In this document: one piece after another, positions 8,788 through 17,845 of the stretch | Numbering within the stretch: the stretch's first letter is position 1 | How the letters are laid out: each line of letters opens with the position of its first letter | Assembly (NCBI GenBank): GCA_030653405.1 | Contig: JAURZO010000221.1 | Span: forward strand, 1 to 42,862 | DNA from: Zwartia sp. | GTDB lineage: Bacteria; Pseudomonadota; Gammaproteobacteria; Burkholderiales; Burkholderiaceae_B | Reading direction: 5' to 3' | Length of the DNA: 42,862 bases | Translations under genes and position numbers: made by a program | Notes under the pieces: model-generated | What the model was told of the DNA's origin: nothing | The model's database searches: none | Seen by the model: only the letters and a program-made list of their open reading frames with translations

Positions 8788-9593
8788 GCGGTGCCCCGTC
8801 GATTCCTTTACTGCGACCTCAAACTCACTGGCCAGGTGTACAGGCTTTTTGTACGACACGTGCCGGTGGTGTGGGCACAGCACCTTATGACACCCTGAAT
8901 CTGGGGCTGGGCGCGGGCGATGACCCTCAGGTCGTGTTGGAAAATCGTCGGCGACTTGGTCTTCTGATCCCTGCGGAACCTGCTTGGCTTAAACAGGTGC
9001 ACGGGATTCGGGTGGTGGATGCGGATGATGCTGAGTTGTTTGCGCCGCAGGCTTTGGCGCCCGAGGCGGATGCCGCTGTGACCTGTCGTCCAGGGCGCGT
9101 GCTCGCTGTGCTGACCGCAGACTGCCTCTCGGTGGTGATGGCGGATGCCCAAGGCACCGTGCTTGGCAGTGCGCATGCGGGCTGGAAGGGCTTGGCTGCG
9201 GGTGTGCTTGAAGCGACATTAGGACAGATGCGGCATAAGCAACCTCAAGCGACAGGCTGGCGCGCCTGGATCGGACCAGGAATCGGTGCGGCTTCATTTC
9301 AGGTGGGGGCAGATGTCAAAGAGGCCTTTTCTGAAGAGTTGGCGCTGCAACCGGAATTATGTGCGCCCGACCCGCATGAGTCGGACAAATGGCGTTTGGA
9401 TCTTGCCGGACTTGCGCGACTTCGTCTGGTGCGGATGGGTGTATCCCACATTGAGATGAGCGGTTATTGCACGGTCAAACATATGACGCAGCGGCCAGGG
9501 ACTGATCAATGTGCCCCCACATTTTTTTCTTATCGGCGTGATCGACAGACCGGACGGATGGCGACACTCGCCTGGCTTGATCCTCAGGGTTAG
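8778..9593 (+). CDS. pgeF: Peptidoglycan editing factor PgeF (multicopper laccase-like, DUF152)
   Basis: This is a DUF152/YfiH protein. The family has been assigned purine nucleoside phosphorylase and adenosine deaminase activity, and E. coli YfiH (PgeF) removes wrongly inserted amino acids from peptidoglycan precursors. The metal-site motifs are visible: LKQVHG, TADCLSVVM and GSAHAGWKGLAAG, with the C-terminal GYCTVKH block. The length is 271 aa, as usual. The ATG at 8778 lies inside the end of rluD with a 10-base overlap, so the two are probably one operon. No terminator is evident after the stop. Confidence 0.9.
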   Translation: MEIGGAPSIPLLRPQTHWPGVQAFCTTRAGGVGTAPYDTLNLGLGAGDDPQVVLENRRRLGLLIPAEPAWLKQVHGIRVVDADDAELFAPQALAPEADAAVTCRPGRVLAVLTADCLSVVMADAQGTVLGSAHAGWKGLAAGVLEATLGQMRHKQPQATGWRAWIGPGIGAASFQVGADVKEAFSEELALQPELCAPDPHESDKWRLDLAGLARLRLVRMGVSHIEMSGYCTVKHMTQRPGTDQCAPTFFSYRRDRQTGRMATLAWLDPQG

Positions 9594-9681
9594 TATTCAG
9601 ATAGGCATCCGTTTCCCCTCATTGACAAGATTGTCTTTGCAGCGCAGGATTGGTCAGCCAACTGTATAAAAGGGTCTCGAC

Positions 9682-11304
9682 TTGAACTTTCCTCTTCCCG
9701 ATGGCTGGGTTCCCCCGGCTGGTATTTCTCCCGAAGAATTTGCCAAGATTCAAAAAGAATTTATTGAAGGTTGGCAGCAAATATCGAAAGACGCGGCTGA
9801 GGGTCATTTGTCCGCGCTCAAGGATCGACGTTTTGCCGCACCTGCTTGGGCGAATAGTCCGCCTCATTTGTTGATGGCGCATTTTTATTTGCTGTCGGCG
9901 GATGCGATGGCACGCATGGTGACGGCATCTGGCGCGGCACCCGAGGTCAAAGAGCGACTGCAATTTTCGATTCACCAGTGGATCGACGCGCTTTCGCCGG
10001 CCAACTTCTTAGCGACGAATCCTGATGCGCAAGCCGCCCTGGTGGCTTCCGGTGGAGAGACGCTGATGGCGGGAATGAGCAATCTTTTGTCCGATTTGAA
10101 AAAGGGCAGGATTACCCAGACGGATGAAACAAAATTCAAAATTGGCGAAAACGTCGCGACTACGCCTGGCGCCGTCGTCTTTGAAAATCCATATTTTCAG
10201 CTGATTGAATATGCGCCAAGCACTCCGACCGTTTTCTCGCGACCAATTCTGCTCGTCCCCCCGTGCATCAACAAGTTTTACATCCTTGATCTGCAACCGG
10301 AAAATTCGTTTGTACGCTACCTCGTCGACCAGGGCTTTACTGTCTTTTTAATCTCGTGGCGAAATCCAGTGCCCGAGGACAAGGACGGAATGGAAAAAGC
10401 AACGTGGGATGACTATCTGGAAAATGGCGTCCTCAAAGCGATCGAGGTCACCCAAGCCATCGCGGATCAACCGCAAATCAATGCGCTCGGTTTCTGTGTC
10501 GGCGGCACCATGCTGGCGACAGCGTTGGCGGTTGCCGCGGCGCGTGGCCAGGAATCAGTGGCTTCGGTCACCATGCTGACCTCCATGATCGATTTTCATG
10601 ACACGGGTACGCTCGGTGTCTTTGTTGATGAGCAACATGCGACCTTGCGGGAACGCCAGATTGGTCAGGGCGGGCTCATGACGGCCAGAGAATTGGGGGC
10701 GACGTTTTCTTTCTTGCGCCCCAATGAGCTGGTCTGGAACTATGTCGTTTCAAACTACCTGAAAGGCGAGTCGCCGGTCGCGTTCGATTTATTGTTCTGG
10801 AACAGTGACGGAACGAATTTACCTGGTCCATTTTTCACTTGGTATTTTCGCCATACCTATCTTGAGAACAAATTGCGAGAGCCGAATGCGCTGACTTGTT
10901 GCGGAGTGCCGATCGATATGGGTCGCGTCAACATACCTGCTTTTGTATATGCATCGCGCGAGGATCACATCGTTCCCTGGAAATCGGCATTTTCTACTTT
11001 GTCATTGTTTTCAGGACAAAATACGTTTGTGTTGGGTGCCTCCGGGCACATTGCGGGAGTGATCAATCCGCCCGCGAAGAATAAACGTAGTTACTGGGTC
11101 GGTTCGGCACAAAATATTACGAAAAATCCTGAAAAATGGGATCAGCAAGCAACGGAGCATCCTGGCAGCTGGTGGCCGGTATGGAGCGAGTGGCTCGCAA
11201 GCCACAGCGGCAAACGCGTGAAGGCCTCTAAAAAACTGGGCAGCACTCAGTACAAGGCGCTTGAAGACGCGCCGGGGTCATATGTCAAGGTGAGGGCGGT
11301 TTAA
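9682..11304 (+). CDS. phaC: Class I polyhydroxyalkanoate synthase PhaC
   Basis: PhaC polymerises (R)-3-hydroxybutyryl-CoA into PHB at the surface of storage granules. The lipase-like box is GFCVGG with nucleophile C272, and the other triad residues appear as D428 (EDHIVPW) and H456 (GASGHIAGV). The 540-aa length is a little shorter than the Cupriavidus enzyme (589 aa). The start is a TTG: an in-frame TAA at 9667-9669 closes the frame upstream, no ATG occurs in the first 60 codons, and AAAAGGG at 9667-9673 is correctly placed. A TTGACA at 9622-9627 may be a -35, but I see no convincing -10. phaB and phaR follow on the same strand. Confidence 0.96.
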   Translation: MNFPLPDGWVPPAGISPEEFAKIQKEFIEGWQQISKDAAEGHLSALKDRRFAAPAWANSPPHLLMAHFYLLSADAMARMVTASGAAPEVKERLQFSIHQWIDALSPANFLATNPDAQAALVASGGETLMAGMSNLLSDLKKGRITQTDETKFKIGENVATTPGAVVFENPYFQLIEYAPSTPTVFSRPILLVPPCINKFYILDLQPENSFVRYLVDQGFTVFLISWRNPVPEDKDGMEKATWDDYLENGVLKAIEVTQAIADQPQINALGFCVGGTMLATALAVAAARGQESVASVTMLTSMIDFHDTGTLGVFVDEQHATLRERQIGQGGLMTARELGATFSFLRPNELVWNYVVSNYLKGESPVAFDLLFWNSDGTNLPGPFFTWYFRHTYLENKLREPNALTCCGVPIDMGRVNIPAFVYASREDHIVPWKSAFSTLSLFSGQNTFVLGASGHIAGVINPPAKNKRSYWVGSAQNITKNPEKWDQQATEHPGSWWPVWSEWLASHSGKRVKASKKLGSTQYKALEDAPGSYVKVRAV

Positions 11305-11364
11305 CGGTCGGATATGTCACGGAGCATGTCTGCCATTTTGTAGGACAACAGGGGGAGTCAATTT

Positions 11365-12102
11365 ATGAGTGCAAAAATTGCGTATGTAACGGGTGGAATG
11401 GGTGGAATTGGGACTGCGATTTGTCAGCGCCTGGCCAAAGAGGGAATGACAGTGATTGCCGGCTGCGGTCCTAGCCGAGACCATCAGCAGTGGATTGATG
11501 AACAAGCGGCGCTGGGCTATACGTTTTATGCGTCAGTTGGAAACGTATCCGACTGGAACTCATGCGAAGCCGCTTTCAAAAAGGTTGTGGCCGAACACGG
11601 TCCGGTCGATGTGCTGGTCAATAATGCCGGCATTACGCGAGACGGTGTGTTCCGTAAAATGTCCGCTGATGATTGGCGTGCCGTCATGGATACCAATCTC
11701 AATAGTCTGTTTAACGTGACCAAACAGGTGATTGACGGGATGGCAGATCGCGGTTTTGGGCGTATTATTAATATCAGTTCGGTGAACGGTCAAAAAGGTC
11801 AGTTTGGTCAGTGTAACTATGCAACGGCCAAGGCCGCTATCCATGGTTTCACGATGTCGCTGGCTCTGGAGGTCGCAAGCAAAGGAGTGACGGTCAATAC
11901 GGTCTCTCCTGGCTACATCGGAACCGATATGGTGCGTGCAATCCGTCCGGTTGTGCTTGAAAAAATTGTGGCAACGATTCCTGTCAAAAGACTGGGTCGC
12001 CCGGAGGAAATCGCTTCAATCGTGTCGTGGATTGCATCTGAAGAATCCGGTTTTTCTACTGGCGCAGACTTTTCACTGAATGGCGGCCTGCATATGGGTT
12101 GA
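11365..12102 (+). CDS. phaB: Acetoacetyl-CoA reductase PhaB
   Basis: PhaB is the NADPH-dependent SDR that reduces acetoacetyl-CoA to (R)-3-hydroxybutyryl-CoA, the monomer for PhaC. The glycine-rich nucleotide motif GGMGGIG is near residue 11, NNAGITRD is present, and the catalytic pair is Y152/K156 in YATAK. The length of 245 aa is standard. GGGGGAG lies just before the ATG. The beta-ketothiolase PhaA, often between phaC and phaB, is absent, so that step must be encoded elsewhere. The gene is 60 bases after phaC and 61 before phaR. FabG is the main alternative, but the context decides for PhaB. Confidence 0.94.
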   Translation: MSAKIAYVTGGMGGIGTAICQRLAKEGMTVIAGCGPSRDHQQWIDEQAALGYTFYASVGNVSDWNSCEAAFKKVVAEHGPVDVLVNNAGITRDGVFRKMSADDWRAVMDTNLNSLFNVTKQVIDGMADRGFGRIINISSVNGQKGQFGQCNYATAKAAIHGFTMSLALEVASKGVTVNTVSPGYIGTDMVRAIRPVVLEKIVATIPVKRLGRPEEIASIVSWIASEESGFSTGADFSLNGGLHMG

Positions 12103-12163
12103 TAATGACCCGGCATTTGAGTAGTTTAAGCAAACAAATAGACAGATCGATCTGGGGACAGTA

Positions 12164-12733
12164 ATGACTGAAGCAGCAGCAGGCGCATCCGTTCGCCTGA
12201 TTAAAAAATATCCAAACCGCCGTTTGTATGACACACAGACAAGTACTTACATCACGCTGGCAGACGTGAAGCAGCTTGTGCTTGAAAATGAGTCATTTAA
12301 GGTTGTGGATGCAAAGTCCTCAGAGGATCTGACTCGCAGCATCCTCCTGCAAATCATCCTTGAAGAAGAGAGCGGCGGCATGCCAATGTTCTCTTCGACG
12401 ATGCTGGCGCAAGTCATTCGCTTTTATGGACATGCGATGCAAGGCATGATGGGTACTTATCTTGAGAAAAATATCCAGGCCTTCATGGAAATTCAGGAGC
12501 GGGTAGCTGACCAGTCCAAGGGGATCTACGGTACCAATCAGTTCGCGCCTGAAACGTGGACACAGTTCATGACCGCGCAGACGCCAATGGTTCAAAATAT
12601 GATGAACAGCTACGTTGAGCAAAGCAAAAGTCTGTTTTCTCAAATGCAGGACAAAATGCAAGACCAGACGCGTGCGATGTTTTCCACGTTTCCTTTTACT
12701 CCAGGGTCTCCTGGCGATAAAGGTAAGAGCTAA
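12164..12733 (+). CDS. phaR: Polyhydroxyalkanoate synthesis repressor PhaR
   Basis: PhaR binds DNA and PHB granules and represses phasin genes and its own gene until granules form. The N-terminal 60-70 residues carry the diagnostic DNA-binding domain (IKKYPNRRLYDT, then TSTYITLADVKQLV). The middle is the PHB-accumulation regulatory domain, and the C-terminus is Met/Gln-rich and helical (EQSKSLFSQMQDKMQ), probably amphipathic and granule-binding. The length of 189 aa is typical, and GGGGA precedes the ATG. No phasin (phaP) gene is seen in the window, so its main targets lie elsewhere. A hairpin follows directly. Confidence 0.95.
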   Translation: MTEAAAGASVRLIKKYPNRRLYDTQTSTYITLADVKQLVLENESFKVVDAKSSEDLTRSILLQIILEEESGGMPMFSSTMLAQVIRFYGHAMQGMMGTYLEKNIQAFMEIQERVADQSKGIYGTNQFAPETWTQFMTAQTPMVQNMMNSYVEQSKSLFSQMQDKMQDQTRAMFSTFPFTPGSPGDKGKS

Positions 12734-12741
12734 GCAGCTTA

Positions 12742-12765
12742 AAGGCCGAGCGCTTGTTCGGCCTT
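12742..12765. terminator. Hairpin terminator between phaR and cphA
   Basis: An 8-bp perfect stem (AAGGCCGA and TCGGCCTT, 8-base loop) begins 8 bases after the phaR stop. The A/T-rich ends of the stem suggest it can serve phaR, and perhaps cphA arriving from the other side. Confidence 0.7.
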
Positions 12766-12806
12766 ATTGTGCTCAGCATTCTTATTGAGCGGTCAATGTC
12801 ATGCCC

Positions 12807-15377
12807 TCAACCTTGCGCAATACGCATGGTGATGTGATCAAGCGCTTCCTGCACTTGATCGACAAGAATCAGACAAAGATCACCTTCTTGTAGTTTGGCA
12901 AGCGCGGTATCAATCGCGAGAAATTCACCACGGATTTCTTGGATTTCTTTTGTGCGTGACACATTCTTCAAACCTAGCTGAAGTAACGCAAGTACTTCCC
13001 CGTCTTCGCGTCCGCGCTGACACTGGTCTTGATAAAGAATCGCCTGATCGAAAGCCTCTCCCAGGATCTCGGTTTGTCGCACGATATCCTCGTCACGACG
13101 ATCTCCAGCACCGCTGATCACCACCATGCGCCGTTTGGCAGGCATGACTTCGACGGCCTGAATCAACGCCAAAATAGCATCGGGATTGTGGCCGTAGTCG
13201 GCGATGACAGTGGCGCCCCGATAATCAAAAACGTTGAAGCGTCCGGGGGCATTTTGTGTGTCGTTGACAAAGGTGGAGAGCCCTATGCCGATCGTTTGCC
13301 AATCCAGTCCGAGTGCCCAGGCAGCGCCAATCGAGGCCATCGCATTTTCAGTTTGGAAGGTGATGCTGCCATTTCGCGTCAGTGGAATGGACTTCAGTGC
13401 GATGCGGTGTTCAAAGCTGCCTTCCGTTGCAACAATGTAATCGCCATCCACAAAGACAACGCGCCTACCTTGCGCGCGATGCGTATTCAGTGCGGGGTTG
13501 TGGCGGTCGCTGGCAAAGAGTGTGATCTTTCCGGGACACGCCTGCGCCATCGTCACAACGTTGGCATCCATGGCGTTCAGAACCGCGGTCCCATTGGGGG
13601 CGACGTTTTGAACAATGACGCGCTTGACCAGGGACAGGCCCTCGACCGTGTCGATGAAGTTCATGCCAAGATGATCGCCGATGCCGATATTGGTCACAAC
13701 AGCGACATCGCACTTGTCAAAAGCGAGGCCCTCTCTCAGTACGCCGCCACGCGCAGTTTCAAAAACTGCCGCATCAACATCTGGATGCATGAGGACGTTT
13801 CGCGCACTGCGTGGTCCACTGCAATCGCCAGTATCGATACAACGCTGCTCGATGTATACCCCATCCGAATTCGTCATGCCGACACGCTTGCCGCTTGTGC
13901 GCAACAAGTGTGCAGTCAGCCGGACCGTCGTGGTTTTGCCATTGGTGCCTGTGACAGCGACGATAGGGATGCGTGCATTGTCACCCTCTGCAAACATGGT
14001 GGAAATAATGGCTTCACCGACAGGTCTGGCTTTGCCAAAAGAGGGGCTCAGGTGCATGCGTAACCCAGGTGCCGCATTGATTTCAACGACGCCTGCGCGT
14101 TGCTCTTCCATAGGTTTGATCACGGTTTCCGCAACCAGATCGACCCCGGCAATGTCCAGACCCACCATCTGCGCGGCCGTGATCATTCTGGCGGCGAGCT
14201 CGGGATGGACCTCGTCCGTGACATCGGTCGCGCTGCCGCCCGTACTGAGGTTGGCATTATTGCGCAGCAAAATGCGCTGACCATGCTCTGGAACAGACTG
14301 GGCCGTTAAGCCCTGGTTGGCAAGCGTGGCGAGGGCAATTTCATCCAGACGAATTTTGGTCAGCGCGGTTGCGTGTCCATCTCCGCGCAAGGGATCCAGA
14401 TTCACGGTTTCAACCAGTTGTGCGATGGTGTGCGTGCCATCACCGATCACGCTCGGTGGATCGCGTCTGGCTGCTGCGACGAGTTGGTTGCCGATCACAA
14501 GCATTCTGAAATCATGACCAGGAATGTATTGCTCGATGATGACATCACTGCTGATGTCGGAGGCGACCTCAAATGCTTTGTTGAGTTGGTCGCGGGTTTC
14601 AATGTTGACCGCGACTCCCTTGCCTTGATTACCATCGCGAGGCTTGACGACTACGGGCATACCGATCTGGTTGGCGACGGCCCAGGCTCGATCTTGATCT
14701 TTGACGACAAAGCCTGTGGGTACTGGGACCCCCGCCGCTTGTAAGAGCATTTTGGTGAGGTCTTTGTCCTGGGCGATCGCTTCAGCAATTGCGCTGGTGC
14801 CACTTGTTTCTGCCGCCTGAATGCGCTTTTGTTTGCTGCCCCAGCCGAACTGAACAAGACTGCCTTCGGTGAGGCGTCTGTAGGGGATGCCGCGCGTGAC
14901 GGCTGCGTCCACGATTGAGCCGGTGCTCGGTCCTAGCCGGACATCTTCGTCAAGCTCACGCAGTGCGGAGAGCGCCTGCTTGATGTCAAAAGGGCTGTCG
15001 ACCAAGGCCGCCTGACACAGTCCTTGCGCCAGCTCAATGGCCAACCTGCCGACCGGCTCTTCGGTGTACTGAAAAACAATCTGAAACACGCCGGATTCGG
15101 GCGTGGCTGTCGTTTGACCAAAGGAGACCTGACAGCCGGCCGCGGCCTGCAGTCCGAGCGCGATCGCTTCGAGCGCGTGGGCGATGGTGATGGGATCTTT
15201 GTGCCCAAGCGGGCGTAAAGGCTTCATGTCAGGGAAGCGCGCCCGGAGTCGATTGACAAAGCCGGGCATCTGGTCCAAATCCGCCTCGTCGCCCTCGCAA
15301 TGCACAACGGCTTCGATCGCAGTGTGACGACTCCACAAATTTGGTCCACGTAGCGCACGAATTCTAGAAACTTCCAT
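12807..15377 (-). CDS. cphA: Cyanophycin synthetase CphA1
   Basis: CphA makes cyanophycin, an insoluble nitrogen store with a poly-aspartate backbone and arginine on each side chain, using ATP and no ribosome. The 856-aa protein has the full family layout: an N-terminal domain (begins MEVSRIRALRGPNLWS), an ATP-grasp domain (about 215-470) that adds Asp, and a Mur-ligase-like domain with P-loop GTNGKT at 477-482 (K481) that adds Arg. The Mur C-terminal lobe is also present (NAPGRFNVFDYRGATVIADY onwards). AGGAA sits 6 bases before the ATG. It follows cphA2 by 50 bases and is probably cotranscribed with it. No cyanophycinase or isoaspartyl dipeptidase gene lies in the window. Confidence 0.95.
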   Translation of the reverse strand: MEVSRIRALRGPNLWSRHTAIEAVVHCEGDEADLDQMPGFVNRLRARFPDMKPLRPLGHKDPITIAHALEAIALGLQAAAGCQVSFGQTTATPESGVFQIVFQYTEEPVGRLAIELAQGLCQAALVDSPFDIKQALSALRELDEDVRLGPSTGSIVDAAVTRGIPYRRLTEGSLVQFGWGSKQKRIQAAETSGTSAIAEAIAQDKDLTKMLLQAAGVPVPTGFVVKDQDRAWAVANQIGMPVVVKPRDGNQGKGVAVNIETRDQLNKAFEVASDISSDVIIEQYIPGHDFRMLVIGNQLVAAARRDPPSVIGDGTHTIAQLVETVNLDPLRGDGHATALTKIRLDEIALATLANQGLTAQSVPEHGQRILLRNNANLSTGGSATDVTDEVHPELAARMITAAQMVGLDIAGVDLVAETVIKPMEEQRAGVVEINAAPGLRMHLSPSFGKARPVGEAIISTMFAEGDNARIPIVAVTGTNGKTTTVRLTAHLLRTSGKRVGMTNSDGVYIEQRCIDTGDCSGPRSARNVLMHPDVDAAVFETARGGVLREGLAFDKCDVAVVTNIGIGDHLGMNFIDTVEGLSLVKRVIVQNVAPNGTAVLNAMDANVVTMAQACPGKITLFASDRHNPALNTHRAQGRRVVFVDGDYIVATEGSFEHRIALKSIPLTRNGSITFQTENAMASIGAAWALGLDWQTIGIGLSTFVNDTQNAPGRFNVFDYRGATVIADYGHNPDAILALIQAVEVMPAKRRMVVISGAGDRRDEDIVRQTEILGEAFDQAILYQDQCQRGREDGEVLALLQLGLKNVSRTKEIQEIRGEFLAIDTALAKLQEGDLCLILVDQVQEALDHITMRIAQG

Positions 15378-15427
15378 TTGGATTCCTGAGGGGAGAGAGG
15401 AGGGGCAGATGAAGTGAATCGGAAATC

Positions 15428-17602
15428 TTAGTTGAAATCAAAGGCGATTAAGCCGGCTTCGATGAGCTCAGGAGAGACACCCAGCGCCCATGCTGCAGAG
15501 GCCGCTGCCAGGGCGCAGTAGATGTGTCCGGCATGAGTGCCCCGTTCTGTCACAGGGATCGAGGCAATCGTGCAAAGATTTCGGCGCACCGATCCCTCTG
15601 CAAGTATCAGTTGGCCATGATCCACGAAAACACCTCGTTGCCCGCTCGCGATATGGTCCACTAACGCAGGGAGTGTGGCTTGTCTGCTAAAAAGTGTGAC
15701 ATTGCCATCACAGAACTGCGCCAAGCTCATGACGCGTGGATCGTCCGCGTTGAGGACTGCCATGCCTTGAGGCAAGATCACGTCCATTTGTGTGCGGTAG
15801 AGATTAATCAGATCCGCATCGTCGACGATTTCGTGGTCGGCCAGATTTTGGGTCCAGTCCACATTGGTGATGACGCCAACCTCGCAGCGCTCGTAAGCGA
15901 GCCCTTCACTCAGTATTTGCGCGCAGCCATTTTCAATGATGACGGCTTCGACTTCGCGATTGAGAAGCACTCTGCGTCCGTTGGCGTGATCGGCGCAATT
16001 GCCCGCATGCAGGCGTCTTTTATCCACAAATAGACCTTCACTGCACGCCAGGCCGGTGCGCCAGCCGTGCAGCGCGAGGAGTCTGAAAAGTAGTTTGCCT
16101 GTCAAGGTCTTGCCGGTTGTCCCTGTAATACCAACGACAGGGACTCTGGCCATGTCGCCGGGGGGAAACGTATAGCCGACAATATCGCGACCGACTTGAC
16201 GCGCCTGACCTTGGGCGGGTTTGAGGTGCATGAGTAGGCCCGGCCCTGCATTGACTTCGACGATTGCACCATGCTGGGGGGCGAGGGGCTTGGAGATGTC
16301 CTCAACGACCAAGTCGATGCCAGCGATGTCCAGGCCAACAATGCGAGCGGCGGTGCAGGCGATGGACGCGATATCGGGATGTACCTCTGTCGTGCAGTCA
16401 AACGCCACATTGCCATTGCGCTGAATGACGACTTCGGCGCCAGACGCAAGAATGTCGTCGGGCGCAAAACCTTGTCGGGCGATTTCCAGGATGGCGGCCG
16501 AATCAAGTCGCACGTAGTTGAGGGGCTGATCTTCTTCGTGGCCGCGACGTGGATCGGCGTTGAGTTGTGTGTCAATCAGTGTACGGATGCTGTGTTGTCC
16601 ATCACCGACCACGACCGCATGTTGCCCTTTGGCAGCAGCGACCAATTGGCCGCCCACAATCAACAAACGATGCTCGAGTCCGACAATGAACTGCTCGACC
16701 AAAACACCTGAGCCTTCTTCGATGGCAACAGCGTAGGCTTTGTCGATTTCTTGTTTTGTGGTCAGATTGGTAAAGACCCCGCGACCATGATTGCCGTCAG
16801 TCGGTTTGACCACGACGGGCAATCCGAGCTCCTGCGCCGCTTCCCAGGCATCGTCCGCACTCTCAACCTCCCGTCCAACCGGGACGGGAACACCACAGGA
16901 TTGCAACAAGCTTTTGGTCAGATTTTTATCGCGTGAGATCGTTTCCGCTATGGCACCTGTATTGTCGGTTTCCGCCGTCCAGATGCGTCGCTGATTGACG
17001 CCATAGCCTAGTTGCAGCAGATTACCTGCGCTCAGACGAATCGCCGGGATATCGCGGTCATCGGCTGCGTCGACGATGCAGGCTGTGCTCGGACCTAGGC
17101 AATATTGCTGGCGCAGGTCATTTAATGTGGCCACCATGGCCACTAGGTCACTGGGGCGGCCCGCGACGCAATCAAGAATCAGTTCGCGCGCGAAGTCGAG
17201 CGCCCGTCGAGTGACGGTTTCGTGCCAGGCTCGCACGACGACTTTGAAGACATCGCGCCTGGAGGTGGCGCGAGTCTGACCGTAGCCGCCCGGCATCCCC
17301 GCGAGTTGTTGCAAGGTGAGTGCGAGATGCTCCATGAGGTTCGGTGACCAGATGCCGGTTTCGAGAGCATGCGCCAGATTGAATGCACCTGCCACGTCTT
17401 TTGACGCTTCGATGCCGGGGCCTGGTTGAATCAGTGAAGGAATGGTCTGGCGCAGCCTTTGGTAGGCAGCCTGGAGGTCAGAGGTTGGTCGCTCCCGCAA
17501 CCCGCTAAATTGAACCCAGGCCTCAATCACTGGGCGGTAGGTCCAAATATTCGGCCCCAGCAGGTGGATGCTGCGCAAGGTCGAGATGTCACATATGCTC
17601 AT
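15428..17602 (-). CDS. cphA2: Second cyanophycin synthetase, CphA2 type, lacking the Mur C-terminal lobe
   Basis: This is a paralogue of the neighbouring CphA with the same N-terminal domain (IHLLGPNIWTYRPVIEAWV) and ATP-grasp domain, and a Mur-ligase central domain with an intact P-loop (GTTGKT, K498). It stops at residue 724, just after the segment equal to AWALGLDWQTIGIGLSTF in CphA1. The roughly 130-residue Mur C-terminal lobe is therefore missing. Only 50 bases separate it from cphA, with no remnant of the lobe, so this is an old, clean truncation. Cyanobacterial CphA2 has a similar loss and polymerises beta-Asp-Arg dipeptides; that activity is inferred here. ATG 17602 (MSICDISTLRSI) is chosen by alignment with CphA1, although no Shine-Dalgarno is visible. 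The frame is open to 17659. Confidence 0.88.
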   Translation of the reverse strand: MSICDISTLRSIHLLGPNIWTYRPVIEAWVQFSGLRERPTSDLQAAYQRLRQTIPSLIQPGPGIEASKDVAGAFNLAHALETGIWSPNLMEHLALTLQQLAGMPGGYGQTRATSRRDVFKVVVRAWHETVTRRALDFARELILDCVAGRPSDLVAMVATLNDLRQQYCLGPSTACIVDAADDRDIPAIRLSAGNLLQLGYGVNQRRIWTAETDNTGAIAETISRDKNLTKSLLQSCGVPVPVGREVESADDAWEAAQELGLPVVVKPTDGNHGRGVFTNLTTKQEIDKAYAVAIEEGSGVLVEQFIVGLEHRLLIVGGQLVAAAKGQHAVVVGDGQHSIRTLIDTQLNADPRRGHEEDQPLNYVRLDSAAILEIARQGFAPDDILASGAEVVIQRNGNVAFDCTTEVHPDIASIACTAARIVGLDIAGIDLVVEDISKPLAPQHGAIVEVNAGPGLLMHLKPAQGQARQVGRDIVGYTFPPGDMARVPVVGITGTTGKTLTGKLLFRLLALHGWRTGLACSEGLFVDKRRLHAGNCADHANGRRVLLNREVEAVIIENGCAQILSEGLAYERCEVGVITNVDWTQNLADHEIVDDADLINLYRTQMDVILPQGMAVLNADDPRVMSLAQFCDGNVTLFSRQATLPALVDHIASGQRGVFVDHGQLILAEGSVRRNLCTIASIPVTERGTHAGHIYCALAAASAAWALGVSPELIEAGLIAFDFN

Positions 17603-17841
17603 AGGGAACGAATAAGGCCGCAGTTGATTCGATTTGTTGCATTGCACAATGCTGTGCATGTCACATTATCGCAGCAAAAAGGGGCTTTGGTGACGACTCC
17701 CATGCATCTAGGGCGACCCCCAAGCCATATGCTAGTTATACTTGCAGGGTTAACTGATTTTTGAGCTAATCAAATTTTCCCGATGAACCGCTTTCTGTTG
17801 CAGTCGGCTTTCCAAACTGACGAGCACGATCTGCCGCAGCA
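17603..17841. promoter_or_regulatory. Divergent intergenic region of the cyanophycin locus
   Basis: This 239-base gap separates cphA2 (minus) from the ABC transporter gene (plus), so it should contain both promoters. TATACT at 17737-17742 is a fair plus-strand -10, but no matching -35 was found. I recognise no operator palindrome. A tiny open frame within it is listed separately. Confidence 0.4.
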
Positions 17842-17845
17842 ATGA
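17783..17845 (+). CDS. Possible 20-codon leader ORF coupled to the ABC transporter gene
   Basis: An ATG at 17783 opens a frame of 20 codons (MNRFLLQSAF... ending DLPQQ). Its TGA at 17843-17845 overlaps the ATG of the ABC gene in an ATGA arrangement, the junction typical of translational coupling. There is no evident Shine-Dalgarno in front of it, and no run of Arg, Asp or other codons that would suggest attenuation. It may be a chance frame. Conservation in relatives would decide. Confidence 0.25.
   Translation: MNRFLLQSAFQTDEHDLPQQ

Noticed and set aside
9665..9670. TATAAA as a phaC -10 box
   Set aside because: It would put the start point about 5 bases from the TTG and overlaps the likely ribosome binding site. 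No -35 is found at the right distance.
13029..14063. Plus-strand open frame of 344 codons inside cphA
   Set aside because: It lies wholly antisense to the ATP-grasp and Mur domains of CphA, whose motifs are intact. The translation shows no recognisable domain and is biased in the way expected of a reverse-complement shadow.
15428..15430. Recent frameshift as the cause of the short CphA2
   Set aside because: No remnant of the missing Mur lobe exists in the 50 bases before cphA, and truncated CphA2 forms are known in other bacteria.
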